A stretch of 38,084 nt of DNA from Bacteroidota bacterium. GTDB lineage: Bacteria; Bacteroidota; Bacteroidia; J057; RFSG01. The stretch covers positions 1 to 38,084 of the forward strand of contig CANHCC010000003.1 of NCBI GenBank assembly GCA_947459115.1, written 5' to 3'. The position numbers and the translations under genes were made by a program. The notes beneath the pieces were generated by a model. That model saw only the letters and a list, made by a program, of their open reading frames with translations, searched no databases and had not been told where the DNA came from. Within the stretch, counting starts at the first letter, position 1. The number at the start of each line of letters is the position of its first letter. Of the stretch, positions 8,425 to 19,400 are shown one piece after another.

Positions 8425-9680
8425 AATATAAAATTCTGGGAGAAATAGCCATCGCTCTAATGAGGGCTAGATGGAAACAGACTTTTGTCGCGGCTATTGG
8501 TGTTTCGTTCAGCATTGCAATGTTTATTGCATTATTAGGATTCATGACGGGTCTTAATACTTTATTGGATGGAATTATGCTAAATCGCACCCCACATATT
8601 CGCATTTATAATGATATTAATCCTTCGGCTGTTCAACCTTTACAAAGGATAGCTGAATATAAAGATTCTTACCTGTTTTTACATTCTATACAGTCAAATG
8701 CCAATAGAGGTGAAATTTATAATGCTGGCCCTATTCTGGAAACCCTCCATAAAGATCCACGAGTTAAAGGAACCGCAAGTAAAATAATTGCAGCTGCCAT
8801 TTATCAATCCGGCAATATCAGCATGACAGGTCTAATTAATGGAATTGAAGCCTTAGAAGAATCTAAATATTTCTCCTTTGTCGATTATATTCGTACAGGT
8901 AATCCTGAAGATTTAGACATTGTCAGCAATAGCCTGTTTTTAGGTAGCGGCTTAGCCTCTCGCCTCGGTGTAGAAGTTGGTGAAAATATTCAGGTAACAA
9001 CAGCGAGTGGCGATCAGCTGCCGCTAAAAGTTATTGGAATCATACATACAGGGATTTCAGATTTGGATAAAACCCAAGGCTATGCTTCTCTGAAAACAGT
9101 TCAGAAGTTATTAGGCAAATCAAATTTATATATTACTGACATTCAAATTAAACTATGGAATATGAATTTAGCGCCGGAATTGGCAAAGGCATATGCGCAA
9201 TTGTTTGAAACCAATGCTGAAGACATTCAGACGGCAAATGCCCAATTTGAAACCGGGAGTTTTGTCCGAAGTTTAATTTCCTATGCTGTAGGAATCACGC
9301 TGCTGATTGTGGCAGGTTTTGGTATTTATAATATTTTAAATATGATGATTTATGAAAAAATGGATACGATAGCGATACTAAAGGCAACCGGATTTTCAGG
9401 TAAAGATGTGAAACAAATATTTATTGGCATTGCACTAACCATAGGAATTGTAGGCGGGATTTTGGGATTAATCAGCGGGTATTTAATTTCCTTATTAATT
9501 GATCAGATTCCATTTGAAACTGCTGCTTTACCTACTGTTAAAACATATCCTATTGATTACAATCCAATCTTTTATATTATCGGAATCAGTTTCGCGATAA
9601 TTACTACCTATCTGGCTGGATATTTTCCTTCCAGAAAGGCAAGTAAAATAGATCCTGTCATTATCATTCGAGGAAAATAA
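8421..9680 (+). CDS. FtsX/MacB-type ABC permease
   Basis: A 419-residue inner-membrane permease with the MacB/LolCE architecture. A first membrane helix lies near 22-44 and a large periplasmic domain spans about 45-285. Three C-terminal helices follow near 288-312, 335-360 and 388-408, with the family signature around MIYEKMDTIAILKATGFSGKDV and a YFPSRKASKIDPVIIIRGK ending. It forms a tripartite exporter with the adaptor before it and the ATPase after it (1-bp gap). Such systems use ATP hydrolysis to drive periplasmic conformational changes rather than classic transmembrane transport. The substrate cannot be inferred. Confidence 0.88.
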   Translation: MKYKILGEIAIALMRARWKQTFVAAIGVSFSIAMFIALLGFMTGLNTLLDGIMLNRTPHIRIYNDINPSAVQPLQRIAEYKDSYLFLHSIQSNANRGEIYNAGPILETLHKDPRVKGTASKIIAAAIYQSGNISMTGLINGIEALEESKYFSFVDYIRTGNPEDLDIVSNSLFLGSGLASRLGVEVGENIQVTTASGDQLPLKVIGIIHTGISDLDKTQGYASLKTVQKLLGKSNLYITDIQIKLWNMNLAPELAKAYAQLFETNAEDIQTANAQFETGSFVRSLISYAVGITLLIVAGFGIYNILNMMIYEKMDTIAILKATGFSGKDVKQIFIGIALTIGIVGGILGLISGYLISLLIDQIPFETAALPTVKTYPIDYNPIFYIIGISFAIITTYLAGYFPSRKASKIDPVIIIRGK

Positions 9681-9681
9681 T

Positions 9682-10368
9682 ATGTCAAACATCGCATTAA
9701 AGGCCTCGCATATTGATAAATACTTTCACGATCCATATAAGGTACAAGCCTTGAGAGACATCGAAATCGAAGTACTAAAAGGTGAATTCGTATCTATTAC
9801 AGGGAAATCAGGATGTGGCAAATCTACCTTGCTATATATTGTTTCCACAATGGATACAGATTATACGGGAGAATTATGGATTGACAACAGTTGTATGACA
9901 GGTAAATCTGAACCGGAATTGGCCAAAGTCAGAAATGAAAAAATAGGGTTTGTATTTCAATTTCATTATTTACTTAATGAATTTAGCGTGCTAAAAAATG
10001 TAATGCTTCCGGGGATGAAATTACATCCGGAAAATAAATTGGAAATAGAGTCCAGAGCGGTAGAATTATTGAAATTATTAAAAATTGAACATTTGGCGCT
10101 TAAACGCGCTAACTTAATTTCTGGCGGGGAAAAGCAAAGGGTTGCGATTGCAAGAGCATTAATTAACAATCCAATTATAATAATGGGGGACGAGCCTACC
10201 GGTAATTTAGACAAAAAGAATTCAGATATTGTATTGGAAATATTCCATCAGTTATCAGAGGAATTAAATAAAACCCTTTTGATTGTTACCCATGACTTAA
10301 ATTTTGCCAGACAGACGCACCGAAACATCTATATGGAAGATGGAAGAATTATAGATAATCCATTTTAA
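9682..10368 (+). CDS. ABC transporter ATP-binding protein (LolD/MacB-like)
   Basis: A 228-residue ATPase with a complete set of motifs: Walker A GKSGCGKST at 41-49, Q-loop Q93, signature SGGEKQR from S147, Walker B IIIMGDE ending at D170-E171, D-loop GNLD and switch H204. It belongs to the class paired with FtsX-like permeases and is encoded directly after its permease. No terminator is apparent in the 69 bp before the convergent HIT gene. Confidence 0.93.
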   Translation: MSNIALKASHIDKYFHDPYKVQALRDIEIEVLKGEFVSITGKSGCGKSTLLYIVSTMDTDYTGELWIDNSCMTGKSEPELAKVRNEKIGFVFQFHYLLNEFSVLKNVMLPGMKLHPENKLEIESRAVELLKLLKIEHLALKRANLISGGEKQRVAIARALINNPIIIMGDEPTGNLDKKNSDIVLEIFHQLSEELNKTLLIVTHDLNFARQTHRNIYMEDGRIIDNPF

Positions 10369-10437
10369 CTTTTAACGACCCTCAACATAGACGCATATCG
10401 AGAAGAGCAAATGCGAAAATATGGACGGATACCCTAA

Positions 10438-10833
10438 TTAAACCAATGCCTCTGCAATTCGCTTTGCCATTTCACTTAACTCCTCCTCCGACCAACTACG
10501 CCTGGATTTACCAAAATCCATATCTGTAACACGGTCAATCGGAATCAAATGTATATGAGCATGCGGAACCTCCAGTCCTATCACACTGACCCCAATTTTA
10601 GTACAGGGCACAACCTTTTTTATGGCCTGTGCAACATACTTTGAAAAAAGATGAAGACCCATCAGACTTTCATCATCCATATCAAAGATATAATCCACTT
10701 CCTTCTTGGGAATGACCAATGTATGACCCGGTGCAAGAGGCTGAATATCCAGAAATGCGAGATAATCATTTGTTTCTGCCACTTTATGGCAGGGAATTTC
10801 TCCTGAAAGGATTTTTGAAAAAACAGAAGCCAT
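10438..10833 (-). CDS. HIT family nucleotide-binding protein
   Basis: A 131-residue protein of the HINT/histidine-triad branch. The triad is H91-A-H93-I-H95-LIPI near the C-terminus, and the N-terminus SVFSKILSGEIPCHKVAE is typical. Family members hydrolyse nucleoside phosphoramidates or related nucleotides, and the physiological role is usually unclear. It starts 2 bp after greA ends, so the two are very likely co-transcribed from upstream of greA. Confidence 0.93.
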   Translation of the reverse strand: MASVFSKILSGEIPCHKVAETNDYLAFLDIQPLAPGHTLVIPKKEVDYIFDMDDESLMGLHLFSKYVAQAIKKVVPCTKIGVSVIGLEVPHAHIHLIPIDRVTDMDFGKSRRSWSEEELSEMAKRIAEALV

Positions 10834-10835
10834 GA

Positions 10836-11309
10836 TTATCTGCCGATATGTAAAATTTCAAATTTTAATACCCCGGCCGGCACTTTAATTTCAACCACCT
10901 CACCAACCGACTTGCCCAAAAGCCCCTTGCCTATTGGACTGTCCACAGATATCTTACCTTCCTTTAAGTTGGCCTCTTTCTCAGAAACCAGGGTATAAGT
11001 GACCTCTGATTTGTTATTAAGATTCTTCAATTTCACTTTTGCCAAAACAGTGATTTTACTCAAGTCCACATTAGACTCATCAATCAACCTGGCATTGGCT
11101 AGTAAATCTTCCAATTTGGAAATGCGTAATTCATGCATGCCCTGAGCCTCTCTTGCTGCATCATATTCAGCATTCTCAGATAAATCGCCTTTCTCTCGCG
11201 CTTCTGCGATAGCATGTGCAATGTCCGCCCTGCCTTTGGTCTTTAATTCCTGTAATTCGGCCTTTAACTTTTCTAGCCCTTCTTTTGTGAAATAAGATAT
11301 ATCTGCCAT
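10836..11309 (-). CDS. greA: Transcription elongation factor GreA
   Basis: A 157-residue factor that enters the RNA polymerase secondary channel and stimulates cleavage of backtracked RNA. An N-terminal coiled coil carries GDLSENAEYDAA with the acidic tip residues D42 and E45, and a C-terminal FKBP-like domain ends the protein (SPIGKGLLGKSVGEVVEI). The start at 11309 (MADISYFTKEG) is chosen over an in-frame ATG at 11369. The upstream extension is Cys-rich, non-family, and would run through the terminator hairpin at 11341-11374. The HIT gene follows at once. Confidence 0.96.
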   Translation of the reverse strand: MADISYFTKEGLEKLKAELQELKTKGRADIAHAIAEAREKGDLSENAEYDAAREAQGMHELRISKLEDLLANARLIDESNVDLSKITVLAKVKLKNLNNKSEVTYTLVSEKEANLKEGKISVDSPIGKGLLGKSVGEVVEIKVPAGVLKFEILHIGR

Positions 11310-11330
11310 AATCTGTTTCCTGTCAAAATT

Positions 11331-11374
11331 GATAAAACAAAAAGGTTGACAGCCACAGGTGACTGACAACCTTT
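11331..11374 (-). terminator. Terminator of the TonB receptor-T9SS protein-PorV-like operon
   Basis: A long hairpin has outer arms AAAGGTTG (11341-11348) and CAACCTTT (11367-11374), inner pairs CAG/CTG and CAC/GTG, and small mismatches. Read on the minus strand it is followed by TTTTTGTTTT (T-run and tail reaching about 11333). It lies 28 bp after the stop of the PorV/PorQ-like gene and before the greA start, separating the two units. Confidence 0.87.
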
Positions 11375-11402
11375 AATATGTACAAAATTACTACTTTAAA
11401 AA

Positions 11403-12524
11403 TTACAAATCAATGCGCAATCCGATGTTGTGGGTACCGGAGAAGGGATTGCTGGTACGGTAGGCGTAATCCACTGCAAACTTGGAATTCTGGTCTTTTC
11501 CGGATTTAAAAGGAATCTCAAAAGAACAGCCCATTGAAAGACCGGTATGCACATTTATCCTTTCAGCATCTGCAATCCACATGGGCAACTTATCATTAAT
11601 CCACATGTCGGAGAAAATCCCTTTCTCAAACGAATATGCAGATCTCAACATGAAATATTCCCTAAACTTATATTCGAAACCTAACCCTAATTGATCACGA
11701 GAAAAGGTGTGGGAATAGAAAGTACCTAAGGCTGTAAGCGTGTGCTGCTCTGCCAGCTTGAAATCATAACTTACACCCATCGTCAACAAGGAGGGTAATT
11801 CATACTTGGAACCAACCCGACTAACAGCAGAGGAGAATGCATTGCCATTGAGATTAGCCCTCTGTTGCAAACCATCGCCTGAGAACCGCATGGCAGGACC
11901 AATATTTCTAAGGGAAACCCCGATTTTCAATCTGTAATTTTCTGCCTCAATTTCTTCCTTCTTAAATGAAGTACGATACTGAACCCCGGCATCAAAAGCC
12001 AGACCGGTTGCAGAAGCATCTGTAATCGCTTCATGAATCATACGTGTGGTAAAACCGACATTTATTTGATCCGTGAATTGTTTAGCATAAGAGGCCCCGA
12101 TATTCATGAAAGTAGGACTGAAAGTTCCTAAACCGCCGTCAGGATTGTTTTCAGTAGTTCTTTCAATTTCGCCAAAATCAAACGCCATGACAGACAAACC
12201 TATCACGCCACCTTTACGCGTAGCCTGTGACAATCCAAAAGAATTGATGTTGATGGCAGATCCTGACAACCAACGCGTATGACTAAAAACGAATTCCGTC
12301 TTTTTCGTGTAGGCAAGACCAGCAGGATTATTAATCGCACTTTCAATCCCATAGGCGTTGGCAACATTCATCCCGTTTACACCGGAACTTCTGGCCCAAG
12401 GATTAATCAGCAACTGGGTGGCACCTGCCTGACCCACACGGTCAGGATTACCTGCAAAACTCAGGCTGAATCCCAACATCAGCCAGCAAATGAGTATCGA
12501 TAGTTTTTTCATTTTCGTGTTCAT
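11403..12524 (-). CDS. PorV/PorQ-type outer-membrane protein
   Basis: A 373-residue protein with a Sec signal (KKLSILICWLMLGFSLSFAG) and a FadL-like beta-barrel pattern. Features typical of PorV/PorQ proteins are the N-terminal GQAGATQLLINPWARSSGVNGMNVANAYGIESAINNPAG block and alternating strands ending in NIGLRIDL. PorV in T9SS organisms is an outer-membrane shuttle that binds secreted cargo. This copy is third in an operon after a TonB receptor and a giant T9SS-sorted protein, so it may serve that protein. The start could be M1 or M5 (12512). Its exact role within the family is not resolvable here. Confidence 0.78.
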   Translation of the reverse strand: MNTKMKKLSILICWLMLGFSLSFAGNPDRVGQAGATQLLINPWARSSGVNGMNVANAYGIESAINNPAGLAYTKKTEFVFSHTRWLSGSAININSFGLSQATRKGGVIGLSVMAFDFGEIERTTENNPDGGLGTFSPTFMNIGASYAKQFTDQINVGFTTRMIHEAITDASATGLAFDAGVQYRTSFKKEEIEAENYRLKIGVSLRNIGPAMRFSGDGLQQRANLNGNAFSSAVSRVGSKYELPSLLTMGVSYDFKLAEQHTLTALGTFYSHTFSRDQLGLGFEYKFREYFMLRSAYSFEKGIFSDMWINDKLPMWIADAERINVHTGLSMGCSFEIPFKSGKDQNSKFAVDYAYRTSNPFSGTHNIGLRIDL

Positions 12525-12540
12525 TCAGTGAATTTCCGGA

Positions 12541-15500
12541 TCAGAATGAGTTCAAGTCAATTTCAGGCATGACAGCAAAGAACTTCACTGTTTTATGCCC
12601 TAATTCAAATCCATCAACATGGATGATATACAAACCACTGGAGATAGGCACCCCTACACTATTTCTCATATCCCATGCCTGGAAGGTTTCAGCACTTTGT
12701 TTGTCATAGGTCCTAACCAAATTTCCGCCCAGGGTATAGATACTAATTTTACAACGCTGTGGAAGGTTGGTGATTTTAACAGTGGACTGCAACTGAGAAT
12801 TCTCATATTGAGAGAATGCATAATATGGATTAGGGACAACTCTAACCAAATCCTTCAAGGACTTTTCAGCAACAGCCTCCTGACCGGTCTCTGCTGCATA
12901 ATTTTGCATGTTAATGATGTAAGCAGGATTTGCATCCGGAGTTGCACCTTTAACAAACTGACGCTTTACTCTCAATGACACACGAGCTTCACATGGCATA
13001 TTAGCAGGATTCTTAAAGCTATACTGAGGCGAGCTTAATACTGGAATGGTTGTCCAGGAAAGGTTTCCATACACATTTGTGATAACCTTATTGCCGTTGA
13101 TAGATCCATTAGTGGCAAGATAACCTGTAAAAGGGGCAGGAATAACCAGGTTGGAGGCGATTTGTGCGCAAGCATCATAAGGAGTATTACTTACATAGAT
13201 ATAATGATGCCCACCTGCAAGGATTTCCAGGCGATTACCAGAAAGCGTAACCTGCTGACCAGTAGGGTTGAAGAGCATATCATTACCATTCTCAGATGCA
13301 TACCAGCTATTTTCACCAAAGAAGATATTTAGTCTTTCTCCTGTTTGAACATTGTAGGCATAACCGGGGAACCAACTCATACCGGTTGAACCAGATTCAT
13401 TTACCCCATTTTGATCTTTACTTGGCGCCCATCTTGCCAGGAAGCAAGGGGTACCGCTTGCTGCGAGGGCAGTGTTCGGCTGAGTTTCAACTACCACACA
13501 ACGAGACCATTTAGATTTATCCGGAGTTAGGACAATTTCGACATCTTGAAGCGTTGAAAGATTTGCCAAATCTGGAATGGTCACCTGAGAAGTGGTGGGA
13601 CGAAGACCCCACCTTCCATCAGAAGCATTGTAGTTACGGGTCATACCGAAAGGAGCCCAGGTTCCACCTAGTATGCCCTCAAAAAATTCATTAGGATCAT
13701 ACAAGCGATTAATTTGATAAGCACCCGAAGCGTTATCGGCCTGAGGATTCAAACCAGAACCAGTTCTATTCCCGGACAAAATCCAGTTAAAGGGAGAATC
13801 ATCTACATCCTGCAACCCTGTTAACCAAGGCTTAGAAGGATCAGAGAACGACAACCTTCCATCGATCAAACCATTGGTTTCATCAGCGGAATCTCCGGGA
13901 TTGGAAACCTGGCGTACCGCAATAGAAATACCATGACCGGTAATAATTCTTTCGGAACCCATTAACGGCATCGGACGAAACTCTTTAGTCAAGCTATTCC
14001 GGTAATATTCAGACATGAAAATTGGCGTCCAACCTGAACCCGAGTTTTCGTACAATACCCATTCGGCAAAAGTGGTATCGTAACGGGGTGGAACCTGAGA
14101 AATATCATATCGAACGGATAGGACAGAGTCAAATACCATACGAACCATATACTCACTGGCCTTAACATCTTTAGGATTTACCACTTTTACAGAAATCGGG
14201 CCCAAATTCTCACGGAACCTCAAAGCAGATACCGCAGAATTAGCTACAACCAAATTCTCGCTTTCCTGAGTTAATTGAGTAAAATTGCCACTATTGCCAT
14301 TTCCAGCAATGCGAGTAATCTCAGGTCCTAAACCAAACGCACTATTAATCTCCGTTCCAAAATTCTCGAAACTAATTTTGTGTGGAGTAGCGATTGTGTT
14401 AACGAAGTTTCCGTTACCTGGGAGGAATTTCAACCCATCGGAAGTAGTATCATTGTGGGCATAGGCAACAATCCCAAAATAATAATTCTTGTAGTTAATA
14501 AGGTTGTTGTCTGATCCTGAAGCGAATTGATCTTTGGTCACCCTTACAGCACTAAATATCCCTTTATTCTCGCCTTGAACCATGACCTCATCCGTTGTTA
14601 GGAAATCCCCACTTCCCGGAACAGGGGTCTGATATCTATTGATGATAGTGGATACATTATCAATAATATCACACTGTGCAATCAAGCGCGCCTTATCCGG
14701 ATCTCTCAATTGATCTGCTGTAACTGTTGGGTCTTTTAATTGATACAACATGTACCCTTGGAACTGAAAGATAGAATCAGGAACTAAGGCTGCACTCAGA
14801 GTAGGATCTACCTGAGCATAGGATTCATTAAAATTGTTAGATGGAAAATTCTTGTCATATTTCCATGAGATTAACAATTCCTGATCGTATTCATCGATTT
14901 TCAAGATTGGAGCATCCGGACCGGTCAACAATTGGAAATTAGCATCAAACAAAGCTTGAGCAATATCATCTGCCTTTAAGACCTCACAGACAGAACCAAA
15001 TTGATCATCATAATATCCTCTTGCCCAAACAACACCTGTAATAATCTCATTTTCTGCACCTGGCACCAAAGTGAAGGGGCCGGCGGATTGCAATAGACGA
15101 CGGTCAAATGGCGTGTTGTTGGCAGACTTTTCATTCCAACCAAATGTATTAGCGAAATTACAGGAGGCAGAATTTCCCGGATATCCATAATACATATAGT
15201 CAGTAGCCGGACCTGCAGCAGTTGCAGGGAAACCATTTCTGCCATTGTCCACCATTCTGGAGCCATCTTTCCATCGTCCGATCAGGTAATTGTAAAAATG
15301 AATCGCCTTTTCAGGATTTCCTCTCAAAGAAAAATCATTTTCGTAGTAAATAAATTTCTTCATTCCAAGACGATTTCCGTCATCCCCAACAGGACCTTGG
15401 AAGAAGTCAACCCCTAATGCCGGCGGATTAAGACCGTAACCGGTTGCGGTTTCATCATCTGAATCTCCGTTGTAAGCGTAACCCAAACCTCTTATCGTAT

Positions 15501-16404
15501 CACAGCCGACATAGTCATCTGCATAATTACCGACATCAATATCTGCCCAAGCTCCCATGTAGGTGTCAAACAAAGTATTGTTGGAACGATTGATAACTTT
15601 TTGGGAATAAAATGTCATATTATTGATGGCATTTGCAGTTGCAAAACCAAAGGCCATCATCTGAATTTCTATACCAATAGCCTCACCACCGGTTGCAGTA
15701 TGCACATTCCCTTTGTCGTTAATGACCCACCAGATAGCCTGATCCCCTTTGATTTTGGGATAATCCCCTGCATTGGGATTATAAGTATTGTCACCATCGG
15801 TATCTACGAAAGGCGCTAAATAGAAGGATGTACCGGCATCACCGTGCGCTGGCCAGGTTTGTACCACAGGATACTTGGAAAAATCTACAGTACCTCTGGC
15901 AAAATCTGAACGGAATAAATCAATTTCAGCACGGGTAATTTTATAGTGCTTATCCCATTTAACACAAGTTGCCTCATCAACAGAAGCTCCGTTCAGGGTA
16001 AGAGGTCCAGGCCAAAAGTCATTCCCATCCTGACGATAGGTTTGAGCTGCTATTCTTAACTGGTTACTTGCATCAATTCCTCCGATCCACAAAGAAGCTG
16101 CGAAAGAAGAATATCTTCTCAATGAAGGATTCCCATCAATCTTAGGCACTTCGTAGCGAGGATTAGCATTCAAATCCCACCACATATCTCCTCCGTTCAA
16201 GAGCAAAGCCCGAACATTGTTTACATCCAGGTTCACAGAAGAAGTGGAAGGGAAACAGGTACTGGCAGTTCTTAAAGCACTACCTGAGGCTTGTCCATTA
16301 TTCTGTTTCGGTACGAACCCCTGAATTTCCCTCGCAACTCCGGAGAGTGACAGGAAGGTAAGGGCAACGAGCAGTAATAACTTGTTATTCATATATCTTA
16401 ACAT
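12541..16404 (-). CDS. Giant secreted protein with T9SS type A sorting domain
   Basis: A 1287-residue exported protein. The signal peptide is MNNKLLLLVALTFLSLSGVA, and M5 (16392) is an equally good start. The body has Asp/Gly-rich segments of calcium-loop character (DTDGDNTYNPNAGDY, YNGDSDDETATGYG) and a fibronectin-like stretch near 520-560 (APILKIDEYDQELLISWKYD). The last 95 or so residues carry the sorting signature: VRVVPNPYY, a strand with CKISIYTLGGNLVRT, and SSGLYIIHVDG followed by a longer tail (HKTVKFFAVMPEIDLNSF). No enzyme motif is recognised. It lies 17 bp after the TonB receptor and 16 bp before the PorV/PorQ-like gene, so the three form one operon and probably one surface assembly. 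Confidence 0.85.
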   Translation of the reverse strand: MLRYMNNKLLLLVALTFLSLSGVAREIQGFVPKQNNGQASGSALRTASTCFPSTSSVNLDVNNVRALLLNGGDMWWDLNANPRYEVPKIDGNPSLRRYSSFAASLWIGGIDASNQLRIAAQTYRQDGNDFWPGPLTLNGASVDEATCVKWDKHYKITRAEIDLFRSDFARGTVDFSKYPVVQTWPAHGDAGTSFYLAPFVDTDGDNTYNPNAGDYPKIKGDQAIWWVINDKGNVHTATGGEAIGIEIQMMAFGFATANAINNMTFYSQKVINRSNNTLFDTYMGAWADIDVGNYADDYVGCDTIRGLGYAYNGDSDDETATGYGLNPPALGVDFFQGPVGDDGNRLGMKKFIYYENDFSLRGNPEKAIHFYNYLIGRWKDGSRMVDNGRNGFPATAAGPATDYMYYGYPGNSASCNFANTFGWNEKSANNTPFDRRLLQSAGPFTLVPGAENEIITGVVWARGYYDDQFGSVCEVLKADDIAQALFDANFQLLTGPDAPILKIDEYDQELLISWKYDKNFPSNNFNESYAQVDPTLSAALVPDSIFQFQGYMLYQLKDPTVTADQLRDPDKARLIAQCDIIDNVSTIINRYQTPVPGSGDFLTTDEVMVQGENKGIFSAVRVTKDQFASGSDNNLINYKNYYFGIVAYAHNDTTSDGLKFLPGNGNFVNTIATPHKISFENFGTEINSAFGLGPEITRIAGNGNSGNFTQLTQESENLVVANSAVSALRFRENLGPISVKVVNPKDVKASEYMVRMVFDSVLSVRYDISQVPPRYDTTFAEWVLYENSGSGWTPIFMSEYYRNSLTKEFRPMPLMGSERIITGHGISIAVRQVSNPGDSADETNGLIDGRLSFSDPSKPWLTGLQDVDDSPFNWILSGNRTGSGLNPQADNASGAYQINRLYDPNEFFEGILGGTWAPFGMTRNYNASDGRWGLRPTTSQVTIPDLANLSTLQDVEIVLTPDKSKWSRCVVVETQPNTALAASGTPCFLARWAPSKDQNGVNESGSTGMSWFPGYAYNVQTGERLNIFFGENSWYASENGNDMLFNPTGQQVTLSGNRLEILAGGHHYIYVSNTPYDACAQIASNLVIPAPFTGYLATNGSINGNKVITNVYGNLSWTTIPVLSSPQYSFKNPANMPCEARVSLRVKRQFVKGATPDANPAYIINMQNYAAETGQEAVAEKSLKDLVRVVPNPYYAFSQYENSQLQSTVKITNLPQRCKISIYTLGGNLVRTYDKQSAETFQAWDMRNSVGVPISSGLYIIHVDGFELGHKTVKFFAVMPEIDLNSF

Positions 16405-16421
16405 GACGAATCAGCTATGCA

Positions 16422-19400
16422 TTAAAAGTTAAAGGAACATCCCAAACGCAGACGACGCGGAATACTGAAGTTTCCAGGATTCTGAGCTTTGATTTGGTAC
16501 AATTGGGTAAAAGCAACCGGATCGATTTGAGCAGCGGTCTGCTGACGACCCTGATTGGTATTCAGATAACCATCATCATCCGGTAATCCGGAAGTACGAT
16601 AAACACTAAGGATATTTTGAGTATCAAAAATATTCAATACCAACAGGAAGATATTTAGAGAATATTCACGCTTGTTGTACATAACGCCATCCGGGCCTTT
16701 TGCAGACTTGCCTCCAAAGGTAAAGTCCTTATCTAAACGAAGGTCACAACGAATTTGGAAAGGCGTGCGACTTCCGTTCGGCGTACCAGCCAACTGAATA
16801 CTCTGGTTAATACCAAACTGAACATCCGCAGAGTTGGCCAGACTGTTTCGGGAATATGGCGTACCAGATCCTAACAAGAAGGTAAAGTTAGCACCGGCAT
16901 CTTTAAAGGGATATTTCCCGAAAATTTTTGGACCGAATTTATTGGCGGCTGAAATATAACGGTAATCCGCAATGGCACGGAACTGATGTCTTTGATCAAA
17001 ATCCAATGGTAACAAGACACGAATGGCACTGAAACCATCCACATTGTTACTGGCATTACGATTGGAGGTAAAGCTTGAACCTGTACCGCTGGCAAATGAC
17101 ATAGTGTAAGAACCTTTCAATTGCAGATTGTTCATACGACGGAAGTCAATGTCAAAAATGAAACCTTTAACTGTTCCAAAATCCAGGTTGGTAAAGGTTG
17201 TGTAACTAATAGGATAGGCATTAATCAATTGCTGAACCTGAATCATATCCCGCATCTCACGGTAGAAAGAAGAGGCTGTAATACTTGCATTGTTGCTGAT
17301 CTTTTGTTTAAACCCTGCCTCGTACTGAATGTTTTTGGTAGGACGAAGATTTGGATTGTTGATTGCAACGGTAGCACGATTTTGAAGGAATTCATAATCC
17401 GTCAACTGACTTAGAATACCACCTCTCGGACGAGCTGTTAACACATCATAATTTGCAAAGAACAAAGCTTCATCACTGATAGGGAAAGAGAAAGAAATAC
17501 GAGGCATGAAATTCACCTGAGCCTGATAATCTGTCATAGACTCAACACTAAATTGATTGTCTTTAATGACTGGCTGTACACGACCACTTGCAGTTTGCAA
17601 TAGGTTGGAAGAAACAGGTGATCCATTCGCATCGTACCAAATATCCCCGTCACGATATCCCACGATTCTTGCTTCTCCTCCGAAATCTGGAGAGCTTACA
17701 TAAGGAATCCATTCTTTGTCTATGTTGCCGGGTAATTCACCGCCCGGAAACATATTAGGATAAGCGGCCAAAGCCTCTTCCGCATTGTAGGCAGGATACA
17801 ATAAATAACGATCCTTCAATACCAACTGATTGGCATCAAAACGATCTACCCTCAAACCCACATTAAAATAGATATCCTTAAATTCAAATTTGTCTTGAAT
17901 GTAACCAGCTACATAAGTTGGAGCATAAGCATTCAATGGACGATTTTCTTTTTGCTCCTGATCGAAGAATCTTCTGGAGCTTGCATTTTTTACCAGGTTA
18001 CCTTTGTAGTCATAACCATAATAATCTACGTAAGAATTACCATTGTTCCATAATTCATCAGCGGTAAATAAGTTCAGAGAGAAAACGGATGGATTTAATC
18101 CGTCAATATTCAAAAACTCTGTACCGTTGGGGTCTTTACCTAAGGCCTCTCTGAGTTTGCGATCGAAAGAAGATTGATCGGCTTCTACAAAACGACGATT
18201 GAAACGAACTGTATCTTGAAATTCCCCTCCACTATACACAGGGATTGGGTTCGCCGTATCCAATTCGGTAATGTGACGATTTGCCAATTGACGCATATAG
18301 GGCCACAAGCCGGATGCACTCAAAGAATAAGCTCTGTCATAACGCTGGTCAAACTCAAAACCCAATTTAATGTTATGGTTTTTGATTTCAGCGGTTGTCT
18401 GACCGGTCAATCGAATCATTTGCTCATGAGCACGAGAAAAACCGGTAGTTCTGGTACCGGGTGCATTATACAAGGAGTAAATGTTGGCAGGATTATCGCC
18501 ATTTCTTAATCCCCCAATACTTGTTAATTCCACAGAGTTACGAACGGTTGTTCCCTGTTGAGCCAAGTAATTGTAAATAAAATTGTTGTAATTCGCTAAG
18601 ATTGGATTTTGTGTTCCTTCATCACTGTAAACAAATGAAGTATCCTGGAACCCGACAGTTTGCCAGTAAGGGGTATTACTAATTCTTGGATCAGGCGTAT
18701 CATTAAACTGAAATACCTCCGCTTGTTTTAAATCAAATTTACCAAGATAACCATAACTAAAGGTATTATCTCTCCAGTCCCTATCTCCGGAGAAGGCAGT
18801 TCTTAAAGAATAATCTCCCTGAATAGAGTAAAACAGATTTTTAACCAAAGAAGAAGAATCTCCCTGGAAACTTTGATTTAACCTTGCCCAACCACGATAG
18901 GTGTTATCTTCAGTTATGGTAATGGTTTTAGGAGAAAGAATATAACTGTTTTGGCTCCAGTTTTCAAGCGTCGTTCTGTTATAGGTAAACCCAACTTTCA
19001 CCCCTGTATTTTGTGCTGGTTGAAAATCTAATCGGGCATTGGCACGATAAGAATTTACTCGCGCATTGGAACGAGCCTGAACATTTTTAAAATCTCCAGA
19101 CCTCAGAAAGTTTGCATTATTAAGGAAAAAAGAACCATCAGGAGAAACTCTCAATGGATCCTGTTCCAGTTTTTCCAATAATCCATCATTTAATTGAAAG
19201 ATCCCAATCGCTGAAGGACTTGGATCGCCTTGTAATTCAGCCTCAGCGTTTAAGAAATATCCAAGTATGGTTTTCTTGACCCCATTTGACTGCTTTTTAG
19301 ACCAAATCGGACCTGCTAGATTTACCCCTAATAAGTCATAATTGTATTTGTCAAACAGACGACTGGTTTGGGCTTCAAAGCCACCTGATATTTCAGAGCT

